Origin: CAIVAT01 sp049317265
GTDB lineage: Bacteria > Bacteroidota > Bacteroidia > Bacteroidales > FEN-979
Reading direction: 5' to 3'
Assembly (NCBI GenBank): GCA_049317265.1
Contig: JBMOIP010000007.1
Location: 69,269-133,268 of the forward strand
DNA: 64,000 bases
Positions 1 through 7,919 of the stretch are shown here, in pieces (position 1 is the stretch's first letter; each line of letters starts with the position of its first letter). A program made the position numbers and the translations under genes. The notes under the pieces are model-generated. The model was not told the DNA's origin. It was given only the letters and a program-made list of their open reading frames with translations, and searched no databases.

Positions 1-1
1 A

Positions 2-997
2 TGGACATGGTCCTTCAACCCGAATACCATCACATTCCTGGAAGGCACTTCAAATACCAGCCAGAACCCTGTGGTTCAGTTTAATGCTGCCGGAGCGTAC
101 GATGTGCAGCTTGTCAGTTCCAATGCAGTGGGATTTGCAACACTTACCCGTCTTGATTACATTATTAAAGACGGATATCCATTGCCGTTCATTGAAAACT
201 TCGGAACAGGATTGACTCCACAACACTGGGAAATTCAGAATCCCGACCTGGGAATCACCTGGGATACCATCACTGTAGGCGGAACCGTTCCCGGATCAAA
301 AGCCATTTACATGGATTTTTTCAGCTATGCCACACTGAACAAACGCGATCAGCTGATCACTCCTCCCCTGAACCTCACCGGATATAGTTCCGTGACACTC
401 AGTTTTAAACACGCATATGAACAAAGGGTGAGAAAAGATTCGCTGATTATCAGGATCTCCGACAATTGCGGCACCACCTGGCAGCGTGTTTGGGGAATGG
501 GTCCGGATGGAACCCCAGGCGTTTTTGTAACCCACCCAAGCACCAACAACGAATTTTTCCCTCAGACTGCTGATGACTGGTGCGGTGGAAGTTATGGAAC
601 AGGATGTTACGCCATTGACCTCTCCCCCTGGGCAAATCAACCGAACATCAAAGTGATGTTCGAATCGTATAACCGTTTCGGCAACAATCTTTATCTGAAC
701 GACATACAGATCAGTGGTCCTGTTTCTGTGAATGAACAGAACAGATTGAAATCAGAGGTGACGATTTTCCCAAATCCCACCCGGGGACAATTCATGCTGA
801 CCATCACAGGCAACCATCAGGATGTCGGAATGGTTATATTGAACCCCCAGGGACAAGCAGTTTACTCCGATCTTCTTACTTCAACCTCCGGCCATATCTC
901 CAGGCAACTTGATTTTTCAGGCCTTGCCAGGGGAGTCTACATAATCAGATTAACAGGTAAGACGGAGAGTTGGGTGGAGAAACTGGTGATCCGGTAA
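2..997 (+). CDS. Type IX secreted protein, 3' part (PKD end, jelly-roll-like domain, sorting domain)
   Basis: The reading frame is open to the left edge, so the start lies outside the window. The first visible residues (WTWSFNPNTITFLEGTS, then AGAYDVQLV) look like the end of a PKD domain. A region of about 180 residues follows that resembles the MAM-like / choice-of-anchor J beta-sandwich domain (starts near FIENFGTGLTPQHWE, ends near LYLNDIQISG). The last 75 residues are a type IX secretion sorting domain, with FPNPTRGQF near its start and GVYIIRL near the end. The product should be secreted and attached to the cell surface. Its specific activity is unknown because the N-terminal part is missing. 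Confidence 0.85.
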   Translation, partial: WTWSFNPNTITFLEGTSNTSQNPVVQFNAAGAYDVQLVSSNAVGFATLTRLDYIIKDGYPLPFIENFGTGLTPQHWEIQNPDLGITWDTITVGGTVPGSKAIYMDFFSYATLNKRDQLITPPLNLTGYSSVTLSFKHAYEQRVRKDSLIIRISDNCGTTWQRVWGMGPDGTPGVFVTHPSTNNEFFPQTADDWCGGSYGTGCYAIDLSPWANQPNIKVMFESYNRFGNNLYLNDIQISGPVSVNEQNRLKSEVTIFPNPTRGQFMLTITGNHQDVGMVILNPQGQAVYSDLLTSTSGHISRQLDFSGLARGVYIIRLTGKTESWVEKLVIR

Positions 998-1004
998 ACG
1001 GGCG

Positions 1005-1096
1005 GACGGGCAGACGGAAGGACAAGTGGACAAGTGGACAAGTGGACAAGTGGACAAGTGGACAAGTGGACGGGTGGACGGGTGGACGGATGGACG
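1005..1096. repeat. 8-bp minisatellite (GACAAGTG / GACGGGTG)
   Basis: Six identical copies of GACAAGTG occupy 1021-1068. They are flanked by diverged copies: GACGGGCA and GACGGAAG upstream, and GACGGGTG, GACGGGTG, GACGGATG, GACGGGTG plus two weaker units downstream. The array fills the gap between the stop of the upstream secreted-protein gene and the start of the carboxypeptidase gene. Because 8 is not a multiple of 3, all frames read through it without a stop, which falsely extends the downstream reading frame. Confidence 0.95.
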
Positions 1097-1140
1097 GGTG
1101 GTTAGGCGGATGGGTGCACTGGTTACATATTTTGCGTTAT

Positions 1141-3654
1141 ATGGTTAGACGAGTTGTTATTGTTTTTCTCCTTTTTCTCCTGGTTCAGGCTGCATGGGCA
1201 GATGGATGGCGTAAGGGGGAAATGGAGGTAAAAGTGATGGTTAGCCAGGCTTCTGACCTTCAGAAGATCCGTGATCTGGGGCTGGATTTTGAACCTGCTA
1301 CCCAAGATGGCAGCGCTGTACGGATGTATTTGGTCGCTGACGAATTAAAATTGGTGCAAAAAGCCCGTCTTGCCTACAAAATTACCATCCCCGACATGAA
1401 CAGGCACTTTGAGCATTTCTGGGACAATCCCCTCGTACCTTCTGGCTATTACACTTATGATCAGATTATTGCCATTGCCGACAGTCTCGCCACCAATTTC
1501 CCTGCAATCTGTAAAAAGGTGAGCTGGGGAACTTCGGTTGGAGGCCGCCAGCTTGCTGCGTTGAAAATCAGCGACAATGTCAATAATGACGAACCTGAAC
1601 CTGAAATCATGTTCGACGGGGGAATCCATGGTGATGAAGTGGGAGGATCTCAGAACATCATCCTGTTTGCCAGGGATTTATGTCTCGGGTTTGGCGCTGA
1701 TCCTGCCATCACAAACCTCATCAACGACCGGGAGATCTGGCTGTACCTCATGGTCAATCCCGACGGGCGTGAATCAATGTCGCGATACAACAACAACGGG
1801 GTTGACTGCAACCGCGACAACGGGTACATGTGGAACGGGGAAGGGAACAGCTGGAGCGCTTTTTCTCAGGTTGAAACAAAAGCGTTGCGTAACCTGATCC
1901 TCGATAACCAGTTTGTGGTTTATACAAACTACCACAGCGGTACCGAGGTGCTTGCCTATCCCTGGAGTTACAGATCAAATCCAACCCGCGACAACGAACA
2001 TATCAATCAGCTTGCCGGTGTTTACTCAACTGCTTCCGGGTATGCATACCTGCAGTATGGACAGGGGTACAACATCATGTACGCCATCAACGGCAGCACC
2101 AAGGATTTCCAGTATGGCAGCCTTGGAAATATCGGATGGTCCATCGAGATCTCCGTCGACAAGCAACCAGCCTCATCACAGATCAGCCACTTTTATACTG
2201 TCAATAAACCGGCAATGCTGGAACTCATCAACCGATGTGGCTGGGGAGTTTCGGGCATGATAACGGATTCTGTCTCCGGGGCACCGGTAAAGGCTTCAAT
2301 TCAGGTTAACAACTATTTTCCCATTTATAACGATCCGGCCATAGGTGATTATCACAAGTATATTCTCCCCGGAACCTATACATTGAAGGTTGTGGCCAAC
2401 GGATACAAGCCAAAGACAATTTATAATGTGACCGTTCCTTCCACAGGCAGTGTGGTTGCAGATGTACAGCTTGTCCCTGCTGTAAACCATTTTGCCTACA
2501 AGGTTGCCAGCTGCCGTATCCCGGGTAATAATTTCGGGGATGAAGGATTTACCCCCGGCGCACTTGGACGGCCCGACTCGATCCCATACTCCCTGGGAAG
2601 AAGCGGGTGGATCGTTCTGGACATGGGAGACACCATTTTCAACGGACCGGGAAACGATTTTAAAATTATCCAGGCAGGAACAGTCAGCAAATCCTTTACA
2701 GTATCAGCCGGGAACAACATCGATGGCCCCTTCACTGCCATTGGCACCGGAACAGGAACCACCGGCTTTGACCTTGCCGCTGTATCCATAAATAAAGCCA
2801 GGTACCTGAATATCAAGGATAACGGAACCGGGGCAGCCTCCGGACCGGGGGCAGGCTTCAACCTGGATGCTGTTGAAATGCTTACAATTCCCGTTTCTGC
2901 TGAATTCACTGCAACGTCAACCACTCCCTGTATCGGTTCACCCGTGAGTTTCACGGATGCTTCAGCCGGAAATCCAACAACATGGTCCTGGTCTTTCCCC
3001 GGGGGTGTTCCGGCAACATCAACCCTGCAAAACCCTGCAGATATTCATTATGACACCCCTGGCCAATACACTGTTTCACTTACAGTTTCGAATGGGATTA
3101 CCACTGGCTCAAAAACAAAAGTTGATTTCATTATTTCCTCTTTACCCCCTGCAGTAACCCTGGGAAATGACACTTCATTATGTGAATGGAGTTCCATCCT
3201 GCTGGATGCAGGGAACCCGGGGTCTGCCTATTTATGGTCAACCGGTGCAACTACGCAGACCATCATGGTCGATTCAACGGGGATCGGTTATGGCTCCCGT
3301 GATTTCCGTGCCAGGGTTACAAATCCAACCGGTTGTGCAGCAGAGGATACCATAAAAGTTACTTTTGAAAATTGCACCGGAATCAGGGATTTCAACGTTC
3401 AGCATGAAGTATCGGTCTATCCAAACCCCTCCGGCGGGTATTTCGTCATGGATATCAGGGGTTTTAAAGGGGGGACCTGGGAACTCTCCTCAATGCAGGG
3501 TAATGTGATTGCTGACGGAAACATACCGAATGCAGATTATCATGCGGATATGAATAGGAGGAAATTCCCCCAGGGTCTTTATCTCCTTAAAGTGAATGGT
3601 AGGGATGTTTCTGCTATAAGGAAACTCTTAGTCACTCCATCCTTGGGAAAATAA
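1141..3654 (+). CDS. Secreted M14 zinc carboxypeptidase with PKD and type IX sorting domains
   Basis: 837 residues. I place the start at 1141 because it gives a clean signal peptide (MVRRVVIVFLLFLLVQAAWA); the in-frame ATG at 970 would translate the upstream minisatellite. The catalytic domain has the M14 signature: zinc ligands His163 and Glu166 in GGIHGDEVGG, His265 in TNYHSGTE and a general-base glutamate at Glu336 in SIEIS. Next come a carboxypeptidase-regulatory-like beta domain (GMITDSVSGAPVKAS), a coagulation-factor-like or discoidin-like stretch, a PKD domain near residues 580-660 and a C-terminal type IX sorting domain (VYPNPSGGYF). It probably removes C-terminal residues from peptides at the cell surface; the exact specificity cannot be read from the sequence. 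Confidence 0.9.
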   Translation: MVRRVVIVFLLFLLVQAAWADGWRKGEMEVKVMVSQASDLQKIRDLGLDFEPATQDGSAVRMYLVADELKLVQKARLAYKITIPDMNRHFEHFWDNPLVPSGYYTYDQIIAIADSLATNFPAICKKVSWGTSVGGRQLAALKISDNVNNDEPEPEIMFDGGIHGDEVGGSQNIILFARDLCLGFGADPAITNLINDREIWLYLMVNPDGRESMSRYNNNGVDCNRDNGYMWNGEGNSWSAFSQVETKALRNLILDNQFVVYTNYHSGTEVLAYPWSYRSNPTRDNEHINQLAGVYSTASGYAYLQYGQGYNIMYAINGSTKDFQYGSLGNIGWSIEISVDKQPASSQISHFYTVNKPAMLELINRCGWGVSGMITDSVSGAPVKASIQVNNYFPIYNDPAIGDYHKYILPGTYTLKVVANGYKPKTIYNVTVPSTGSVVADVQLVPAVNHFAYKVASCRIPGNNFGDEGFTPGALGRPDSIPYSLGRSGWIVLDMGDTIFNGPGNDFKIIQAGTVSKSFTVSAGNNIDGPFTAIGTGTGTTGFDLAAVSINKARYLNIKDNGTGAASGPGAGFNLDAVEMLTIPVSAEFTATSTTPCIGSPVSFTDASAGNPTTWSWSFPGGVPATSTLQNPADIHYDTPGQYTVSLTVSNGITTGSKTKVDFIISSLPPAVTLGNDTSLCEWSSILLDAGNPGSAYLWSTGATTQTIMVDSTGIGYGSRDFRARVTNPTGCAAEDTIKVTFENCTGIRDFNVQHEVSVYPNPSGGYFVMDIRGFKGGTWELSSMQGNVIADGNIPNADYHADMNRRKFPQGLYLLKVNGRDVSAIRKLLVTPSLGK

Positions 3655-3676
3655 CCCTCCCTGTAGGGTGAATTGC

Positions 3677-3684
3677 TAATTTTG
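3677..3684 (+). promoter_or_regulatory. Promoter -7 element (TAATTTTG) for rsmE
   Basis: Matches the Bacteroidota -7 consensus TAnnTTTG and lies 17 bases before the rsmE ATG. No convincing -33 TTG is seen at the expected spacing. Confidence 0.6.
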
Positions 3685-3701
3685 CAGTAATAAAGTCGCT
3701 C

Positions 3702-4412
3702 ATGCAATTATTCTATATTCACAGTATTTCGGGCAACACATGCATCCTTAGTGAAGAAGAATCCTGGCACAGTATCAAAGTCCTGCGCCTGTCGGAAGGA
3801 AACCTCCTTGACCTGACAGATGGAGCAGGTAATTTCTACCGTGGAACACTGACCCAGGCGCATCACAAGAAGTGTGTCGTTGAAATTTCGGATGCAAGGT
3901 ATATTCAACCGGCACCGCACCACCTTCACATTGCCATTGCTCCCACCAAAAATATTGACCGTTTTGAGTGGTTTCTTGAAAAATCAACTGAAATTGGCAT
4001 AAACGAGATCACGCCCTTGTGGTGTGAACATTCCGAACGCGAGGTTGTAAAACCTGAAAGGCTTGAAAAAGTGCTGGTCGCAGCCATGAAACAATCGCTT
4101 CGGTCATGGCTGCCCTCATTGAACACACCTGTAAAATTCACGGATTTTATTCACAGGGAGTACAAGGGCCAGAAATTCATTGGTTATTGCGAAACCGGGA
4201 ATGAATCAGCACTGCATGACATCTACCAACCGGGTTCAGATGTCCTGATCCTGATTGGTCCGGAAGGCGATTTTTCAAAAAAAGAAATTGAGTTTTCTGC
4301 GAATGCAGGCTTTACTCCGATAAGCCTGGGAGAATCACGTTTGCGAACTGAGACCGCTGGAGTTGTGGCATGCCATACCATCGGGTTGATGAACGCGATG
4401 AAGAAAGCATAA
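3702..4412 (+). CDS. rsmE: 16S rRNA (uracil(1498)-N3)-methyltransferase RsmE
   Basis: 236 residues, the usual length for RsmE. The N-terminal PUA-like RNA-binding part is followed by a SPOUT methyltransferase domain. The C-terminal S-adenosylmethionine knot is clear: LIGPEGDFSKKEIE around residues 185-198 and LGESRLRTETAGVVA near the end. Known RsmE enzymes methylate N3 of U1498 in 16S rRNA within the assembled small subunit. The gene has its own -7 promoter element and ends at a strong terminator shared with the convergent HU gene, so it is probably transcribed alone. Confidence 0.95.
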   Translation: MQLFYIHSISGNTCILSEEESWHSIKVLRLSEGNLLDLTDGAGNFYRGTLTQAHHKKCVVEISDARYIQPAPHHLHIAIAPTKNIDRFEWFLEKSTEIGINEITPLWCEHSEREVVKPERLEKVLVAAMKQSLRSWLPSLNTPVKFTDFIHREYKGQKFIGYCETGNESALHDIYQPGSDVLILIGPEGDFSKKEIEFSANAGFTPISLGESRLRTETAGVVACHTIGLMNAMKKA

Positions 4413-4413
4413 A

Positions 4414-4444
4414 AAAAGCCGACAAAGGAGTCGGCTTTTTTTTT
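4414..4444. terminator. Bidirectional terminator between rsmE and the HU gene
   Basis: Stem GCCGAC (4418-4423) and GTCGGC (4430-4435) with loop AAAGGA. The stem is flanked by an A-run on the left and a T-run on the right, so it can stop transcription from either side. Confidence 0.9.
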
Positions 4445-4457
4445 AAGCAGTAAAGGC

Positions 4458-4730
4458 TTACTTTACTTTTTTGCTCAGAGCTGCACCTGCCTTGAATTTA
4501 ACAACCTTCTTGGCTGCGATCTTGATCTCTTTCCCGTTCTGTGGGTTACGTCCCTTGCGGGCAGCCCTTTTTGAAACGGAGAATGAGCCGAAATCAACTA
4601 AAGCAACTCTTTCGCCCTTGCTGAGCGCTTTCTTCGTATTATCAATAAAAGCTTCCAGAGCGCGCTTTGCCTCAGCTTTGTTGATTTTTGCATCAATGGC
4701 AATTGCTTCGATTAATTGAGCTTTGTTCAT
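4458..4730 (-). CDS. HU family DNA-binding protein
   Basis: 90 residues, the standard HU length. It has the N-terminal helical dimerisation part (MNKAQLIEAIA), the signature VDFGSFSVSKRAARKGRNPQ, and the beta-arm region with GRNPQNGKEI. HU binds and bends double-stranded DNA without strong sequence preference and compacts the nucleoid. The gene stands alone, with a full promoter upstream (TTG, 19 bases, TATATTTG) and the shared hairpin downstream, which suits a highly expressed single gene. Confidence 0.95.
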   Translation of the reverse strand: MNKAQLIEAIAIDAKINKAEAKRALEAFIDNTKKALSKGERVALVDFGSFSVSKRAARKGRNPQNGKEIKIAAKKVVKFKAGAALSKKVK

Positions 4731-4770
4731 TTTTCGTAAGTTTTAATTAATACATGAATAATAATCCTTG

Positions 4771-4800
4771 CAAATATAAGGCATCCAAGAAAAAAGTCAA
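4771..4800 (-). promoter_or_regulatory. Full Bacteroidota promoter for the HU gene
   Basis: On the minus strand: TTG (complement of 4798-4800), 19 bases, then TATATTTG (complement of 4771-4778). This is an exact match to the -33 / -7 layout of the Bacteroidota primary sigma factor. Confidence 0.8.
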
Positions 4801-4873
4801 GTGTTTTCGGCCCAAAAGGGTTGAAAATGTTGATAAAATGGAGCTTTTGTTAATATCTCCGGCCCTAAAAACG

Positions 4874-5842
4874 TTAAATATCACGGGTTTCGTGAAATAA
4901 TCTTCCGAAACCCCGAAGGAAATCCCCGCTGTTCATGACTTTGCGGCCCGACAGTTGCAACTCATTTAAATGAATATATCCATTTTTTGCCCCAACTTTG
5001 AGATAGGTTTTTCCATCTGATAAAAATTCACCTGGTACCGACCCGGATTCGGCCTGTTCGGCAACCGCCCTGTAAATTTTAAGAATTTGCTCCCCATCTG
5101 CCGTTTTCAACTTTGTATATGCTCCAGGGTGAGGGCTCAGACCACGGATGAAATTATAAAGGGTCGTTACCTCCTGGTTCCAGTCGATGAGACAATCCTC
5201 CTTGAAAATCTTGGGTGCCGGTTTAAGTGTTTCAGCCAAGGTGATCAGCGACTCCTGCTGAATTTCTTCAAATGTCCCTGCAACGATCTGCCTGATTGTT
5301 TCTAACACAAGTGAAGCTCCTGCAACCATCAGCCTGTCGTGAAGTTCACCGGCTGTTTCGTCGGGCCCGATGGGGACTTTACCCGACAACAGAATTCTGC
5401 CGGTATCGATCTGTTCATTCAGGAAAAAGGTGGTAACTCCGGTTTCGGTCTCCCCGTTCATGACAGCCCTGTTAATAGGTGCCGCTCCACGGTATTGGGG
5501 TAAAAGGGAAGCATGAAGGTTGAAGGTCCCCAATGGTGGCAGTGACCATACCTGCTTTGGCATCATGCGAAAAGCAATGACTATTTGTAAATCAGGCTTA
5601 TAAGCTGCTAGTTGTTCGATAAAACCGGGATCCTTCATGTTGACCGGTTGCAATACAGGGATACCGTTCTGCATACCAAATTCCTTCACCGGGGATGACC
5701 TCTCTTTCAATCCCCTCCCTGCAATTTTGTCGGGCACTGTAACGATCGCCACCACAGAAAATCCGGCAGCAAGTATCTTTTCCAGTGAGGCAACTGCAAA
5801 ATCAGGGGTGCCAAAAAAAATAATGCGGGGAGATGGTGTCAT
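4874..5842 (-). CDS. fmt: Methionyl-tRNA formyltransferase
   Basis: 322 residues. The N-terminal formyltransferase domain starts IIFFGTPDFAVASLE and holds the catalytic region NLHASLLPQYRGAAPI near residues 108-123, including the conserved Asn-His and the RGAAPI loop. The C-terminal OB-like tRNA-binding domain begins near residue 205 (DWNQEVTTLYNFIRGLSPHP). It formylates Met-tRNA using 10-formyl-tetrahydrofolate before initiation. The gene lies downstream of a TPR membrane-protein gene on the same strand. A terminator-like hairpin sits directly against its ATG, leaving no obvious leader. Confidence 0.96.
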   Translation of the reverse strand: MTPSPRIIFFGTPDFAVASLEKILAAGFSVVAIVTVPDKIAGRGLKERSSPVKEFGMQNGIPVLQPVNMKDPGFIEQLAAYKPDLQIVIAFRMMPKQVWSLPPLGTFNLHASLLPQYRGAAPINRAVMNGETETGVTTFFLNEQIDTGRILLSGKVPIGPDETAGELHDRLMVAGASLVLETIRQIVAGTFEEIQQESLITLAETLKPAPKIFKEDCLIDWNQEVTTLYNFIRGLSPHPGAYTKLKTADGEQILKIYRAVAEQAESGSVPGEFLSDGKTYLKVGAKNGYIHLNELQLSGRKVMNSGDFLRGFGRLFHETRDI

Positions 5843-5866
5843 AAAAAAAGCCTGAAAAATCAGGCT
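5843..5866 (-). terminator. Terminator-like hairpin directly before fmt
   Basis: Stem AGCCTGA / TCAGGCT (5849-5855 and 5860-5866) with an AAAA loop, then a T-run on the minus strand at 5849-5843. The T-run ends next to the fmt start codon at 5842. Confidence 0.7.
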
Positions 5867-5884
5867 GGGAATTTAAGAATTAAG

Positions 5885-5927
5885 TATGAGGAATGAAGAA
5901 TCAATAACCAACTCTTCACTCCTCATA
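5885..5927. repeat. Intergenic hairpin between the TPR gene and fmt
   Basis: An inverted repeat of about 15 bp with one mismatch: ATGAGGAATGAAGA at 5886-5899 against TCTTCACTCCTCAT at 5913-5926. It lies just after the TPR gene stop. There is no T-run, so it is more likely a repeat remnant or mRNA 3' end structure than a terminator. Confidence 0.7.
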
Positions 5928-5932
5928 TGAAA

Positions 5933-6634
5933 CTATTTTTTTATCAATCCTTCAGAATAGGAGATATACTTGTCAATTTCCCTTCCTTCGTAGGAACGAG
6001 GATACTCTTCCTTGATCCTTTTATAAATGCTTAGCGCCTTTTCGAAATTTCCAAGCTCTTCATAAGCCATGGCCGATTTCATCAGGAACAGCGGAGAGGT
6101 AAACTCATTCTTCTTCATTTCGGCAGCGTCCATATAGAGATCTGCGGCTTTCTGCACCTGCTTCAACTCCATGTTGGCATCTCCCATGGCGCCTTTGGCC
6201 ATCGGCCCAACCAGCTGATCCTTTGCACTGAACTTGCCAAGCTGTTCCAGGGCCTGGTCAAACTGTCCAAGTTTCAGATAGCAAACACCTGCATAATAAT
6301 GAGCGAGATTGGCCGATTTGGTCATCCCGAACTCATCAGTAATTGCAAGAAATCCAAGGTATTGTCCGTCGCCGTTCAGCGCCTTCTTCAATGAATCCTG
6401 TTCGAAATATTTTTCTGCCATGAACATCTGCGCCTGTGCGTCTTTCTCCTTGGGAGCAAGATAAAACCGTTTAAACCCGAAAAAACCGAGTACGATCACA
6501 ATTAATACGCCAACAACGATCAGGATGATCTGCTGGTACTTTTCAATGAACTGTTCTGTTTTGCTGAATGCTTCTTCAACCGCAACGATACGTTCTTCTG
6601 TTTTGTCAATCTTTTTATCCTGCTTACTTGCCAT
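5933..6634 (-). CDS. Membrane-anchored TPR protein (YfgM-like architecture)
   Basis: 233 residues from the ATG at 6634 (MASKQDKKIDK). An upstream in-frame ATG at 6697 would add 21 residues but is unlikely because the -7 promoter element lies between the two. The protein has a charged cytoplasmic N-terminus, one membrane segment near residues 36-56 (IILIVVGVLIVIVLGFFGF) and about four tetratricopeptide helices over residues 70-230. This layout, with one TM helix and periplasmic TPRs, resembles YfgM / BamD-like scaffold proteins that assist envelope protein folding. The exact partner is not known. Confidence 0.8.
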   Translation of the reverse strand: MASKQDKKIDKTEERIVAVEEAFSKTEQFIEKYQQIILIVVGVLIVIVLGFFGFKRFYLAPKEKDAQAQMFMAEKYFEQDSLKKALNGDGQYLGFLAITDEFGMTKSANLAHYYAGVCYLKLGQFDQALEQLGKFSAKDQLVGPMAKGAMGDANMELKQVQKAADLYMDAAEMKKNEFTSPLFLMKSAMAYEELGNFEKALSIYKRIKEEYPRSYEGREIDKYISYSEGLIKK

Positions 6635-6655
6635 GATATCTGAATTTTGGAGGTG

Positions 6656-6663
6656 CAAAATTA
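6656..6663 (-). promoter_or_regulatory. Promoter -7 element for the TPR gene
   Basis: TAATTTTG on the minus strand, 21 bases before the ATG at 6634. It supports the shorter start. Confidence 0.55.
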
Positions 6664-6704
6664 CATTTTTTCCTGAACAACAGGTATGATGGTCCAATTT
6701 TTTT

Positions 6705-6712
6705 TACTTTTG
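6705..6712 (+). promoter_or_regulatory. Promoter -7 element for the TrmH-family gene
   Basis: TACTTTTG, 10 bases before the ATG at 6723. The short distance makes the second in-frame ATG at 6735 a plausible alternative start. Confidence 0.6.
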
Positions 6713-6722
6713 CACGATTCCA

Positions 6723-7448
6723 ATGCGCAGGAGCATGAATCAGGTTGACGATCAGAACCCCACCTTTTCAAAAGAATTGATTGCATACCTTAGCAATTTT
6801 GTCACTGAGGAACGCTTTCAGAAATTCAGTGACACCCTCCGTTACCGGACCCGCCACCTCACCATTGTCCTTGAAGATATATTCCAGTCGCACAATGCCA
6901 GCGCCGTGCTCAGAACCTGTGATTGTTTCGGCATCCAGGATGTGCACATCATAGAGAACCGCAACAAGTACGAGGTAAACCCCGATGTTGCCCTCGGAGC
7001 TTCCAAATGGCTGGATCTCCTCAAATATAACAAGCAGGAAAACAACACGGTTTCATCTATCAATGCGCTTAAAAACAAGGGATATCGTGTGGTAGCCACT
7101 ACCCCGCATAAAGACGGCTATACCCCCGACACGTTACCACTGGATCAAAAAACGGCCCTTATCTTTGGAACTGAACTTGCCGGGCTCACCCCCGATGCCA
7201 TGGAACTGGCCGACGATTTCATCAGGATCCCCATGGTCGGATTTACCGAAAGCCTCAACATCAGTGTTTCTGCGGCCATCTTCATACAGACCCTGACTAC
7301 ACGCCTGAGAAATTCGGATATCTCATGGCAACTTTCTGAATATGAACAAAATACCATAATGATCAACTGGCTCCGGCAATCCATTAAAAAGTCAGACATG
7401 ATCATCCAGGATTTTCTGCAAAAAAACGCCCCGCCAATCACCAAATAA
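6723..7448 (+). CDS. TrmH-family tRNA/rRNA 2'-O-methyltransferase
   Basis: 241 residues (237 if ATG 6735 is used). It is a SpoU/TrmH SPOUT methylase. Motif 1 is IFQSHNASAVLRTCDCFGI at about residues 53-71, motif 2 is LIFGTELAGLT near residue 146, and motif 3 is IPMVGFTESLNISVSAAI near residue 171. The arrangement and length match tRNA (guanosine-18-2'-O)-methyltransferase TrmH, and the family is certain. The exact nucleotide modified is inferred from similarity only, so I give no symbol. It is transcribed divergently from the TPR gene. Confidence 0.88.
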   Translation: MRRSMNQVDDQNPTFSKELIAYLSNFVTEERFQKFSDTLRYRTRHLTIVLEDIFQSHNASAVLRTCDCFGIQDVHIIENRNKYEVNPDVALGASKWLDLLKYNKQENNTVSSINALKNKGYRVVATTPHKDGYTPDTLPLDQKTALIFGTELAGLTPDAMELADDFIRIPMVGFTESLNISVSAAIFIQTLTTRLRNSDISWQLSEYEQNTIMINWLRQSIKKSDMIIQDFLQKNAPPITK

Positions 7449-7523
7449 CATTGATTAGCAGAAAAACCTCACATTTCTTCCCCTTTCGTAAATGTGTGAC
7501 CGTAAATCATAAATCTTTTTTCA

Positions 7524-7531
7524 TACCTTTG
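7524..7531 (+). promoter_or_regulatory. Promoter -7 element for THX
   Basis: TACCTTTG, 32 bases before the ATG at 7564. Confidence 0.6.
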
Positions 7532-7563
7532 CCGATTGTCAGAAATTACTAATTTTATGTTTT

Positions 7564-7851
7564 ATGGGAAAAGGAGATAAAAAAACAAAGCGTGGCAAAA
7601 TCATCATCGGTTCATCAGGAATCAGCAGGTCACGTAAAAAGAAAAAAACCGTTGCTGTCACAGCCAAAGCCGAACCAAAAAAAGAGGTTGAAAAGGACGT
7701 AGCACAAGCTGCCCCAAAGAAAACCGCAAAGAAGGCTGAAGAGCATGTTGATATCGCTGAAGACAAGCACAAAGCTGCAAAAGCCAAGAAGAAATCGGAT
7801 GATGAAGGAACTGAAGGTGAAGCTACACACGTAGAACCTGCAGCAGAATAA
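7564..7851 (+). CDS. 30S ribosomal protein THX
   Basis: 95 residues. The N-terminus MGKGDKKTKRGKI followed by SSGISRSRKKKK is the typical Bacteroidota form of the small ribosomal protein THX, which sits in the head of the 30S subunit. From residue 35 on, the protein is a Lys/Ala/Glu-rich low-complexity tail, probably disordered. The gene has its own -7 promoter element and is followed by a hairpin terminator just before rsmG. Confidence 0.85.
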   Translation: MGKGDKKTKRGKIIIGSSGISRSRKKKKTVAVTAKAEPKKEVEKDVAQAAPKKTAKKAEEHVDIAEDKHKAAKAKKKSDDEGTEGEATHVEPAAE

Positions 7852-7879
7852 CATCAAGTCTCACAGATTTTACTGAACA

Positions 7880-7919
7880 CGTCCGGACAGGCTCTTGCTT
7901 TTCCGGACGATTTTGTTTT
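7880..7919 (+). terminator. Hairpin terminator between THX and rsmG
   Basis: Stem CGTCCGGA (7880-7887) and TCCGGACG (7902-7909), then ATTTTGTTTT. It abuts the rsmG ATG at 7920. Confidence 0.8.

Noticed and set aside
1021..1068. The GACAAGTG array as a CRISPR
   Set aside because: The unit is 8 bases with no spacers and no cas genes nearby.
970..1140. A longer N-terminus for the carboxypeptidase starting at the ATG at 970
   Set aside because: It would translate the minisatellite as repeats of DKWTSGQV and lies inside the previous gene; the ATG at 1141 gives a clean signal peptide.
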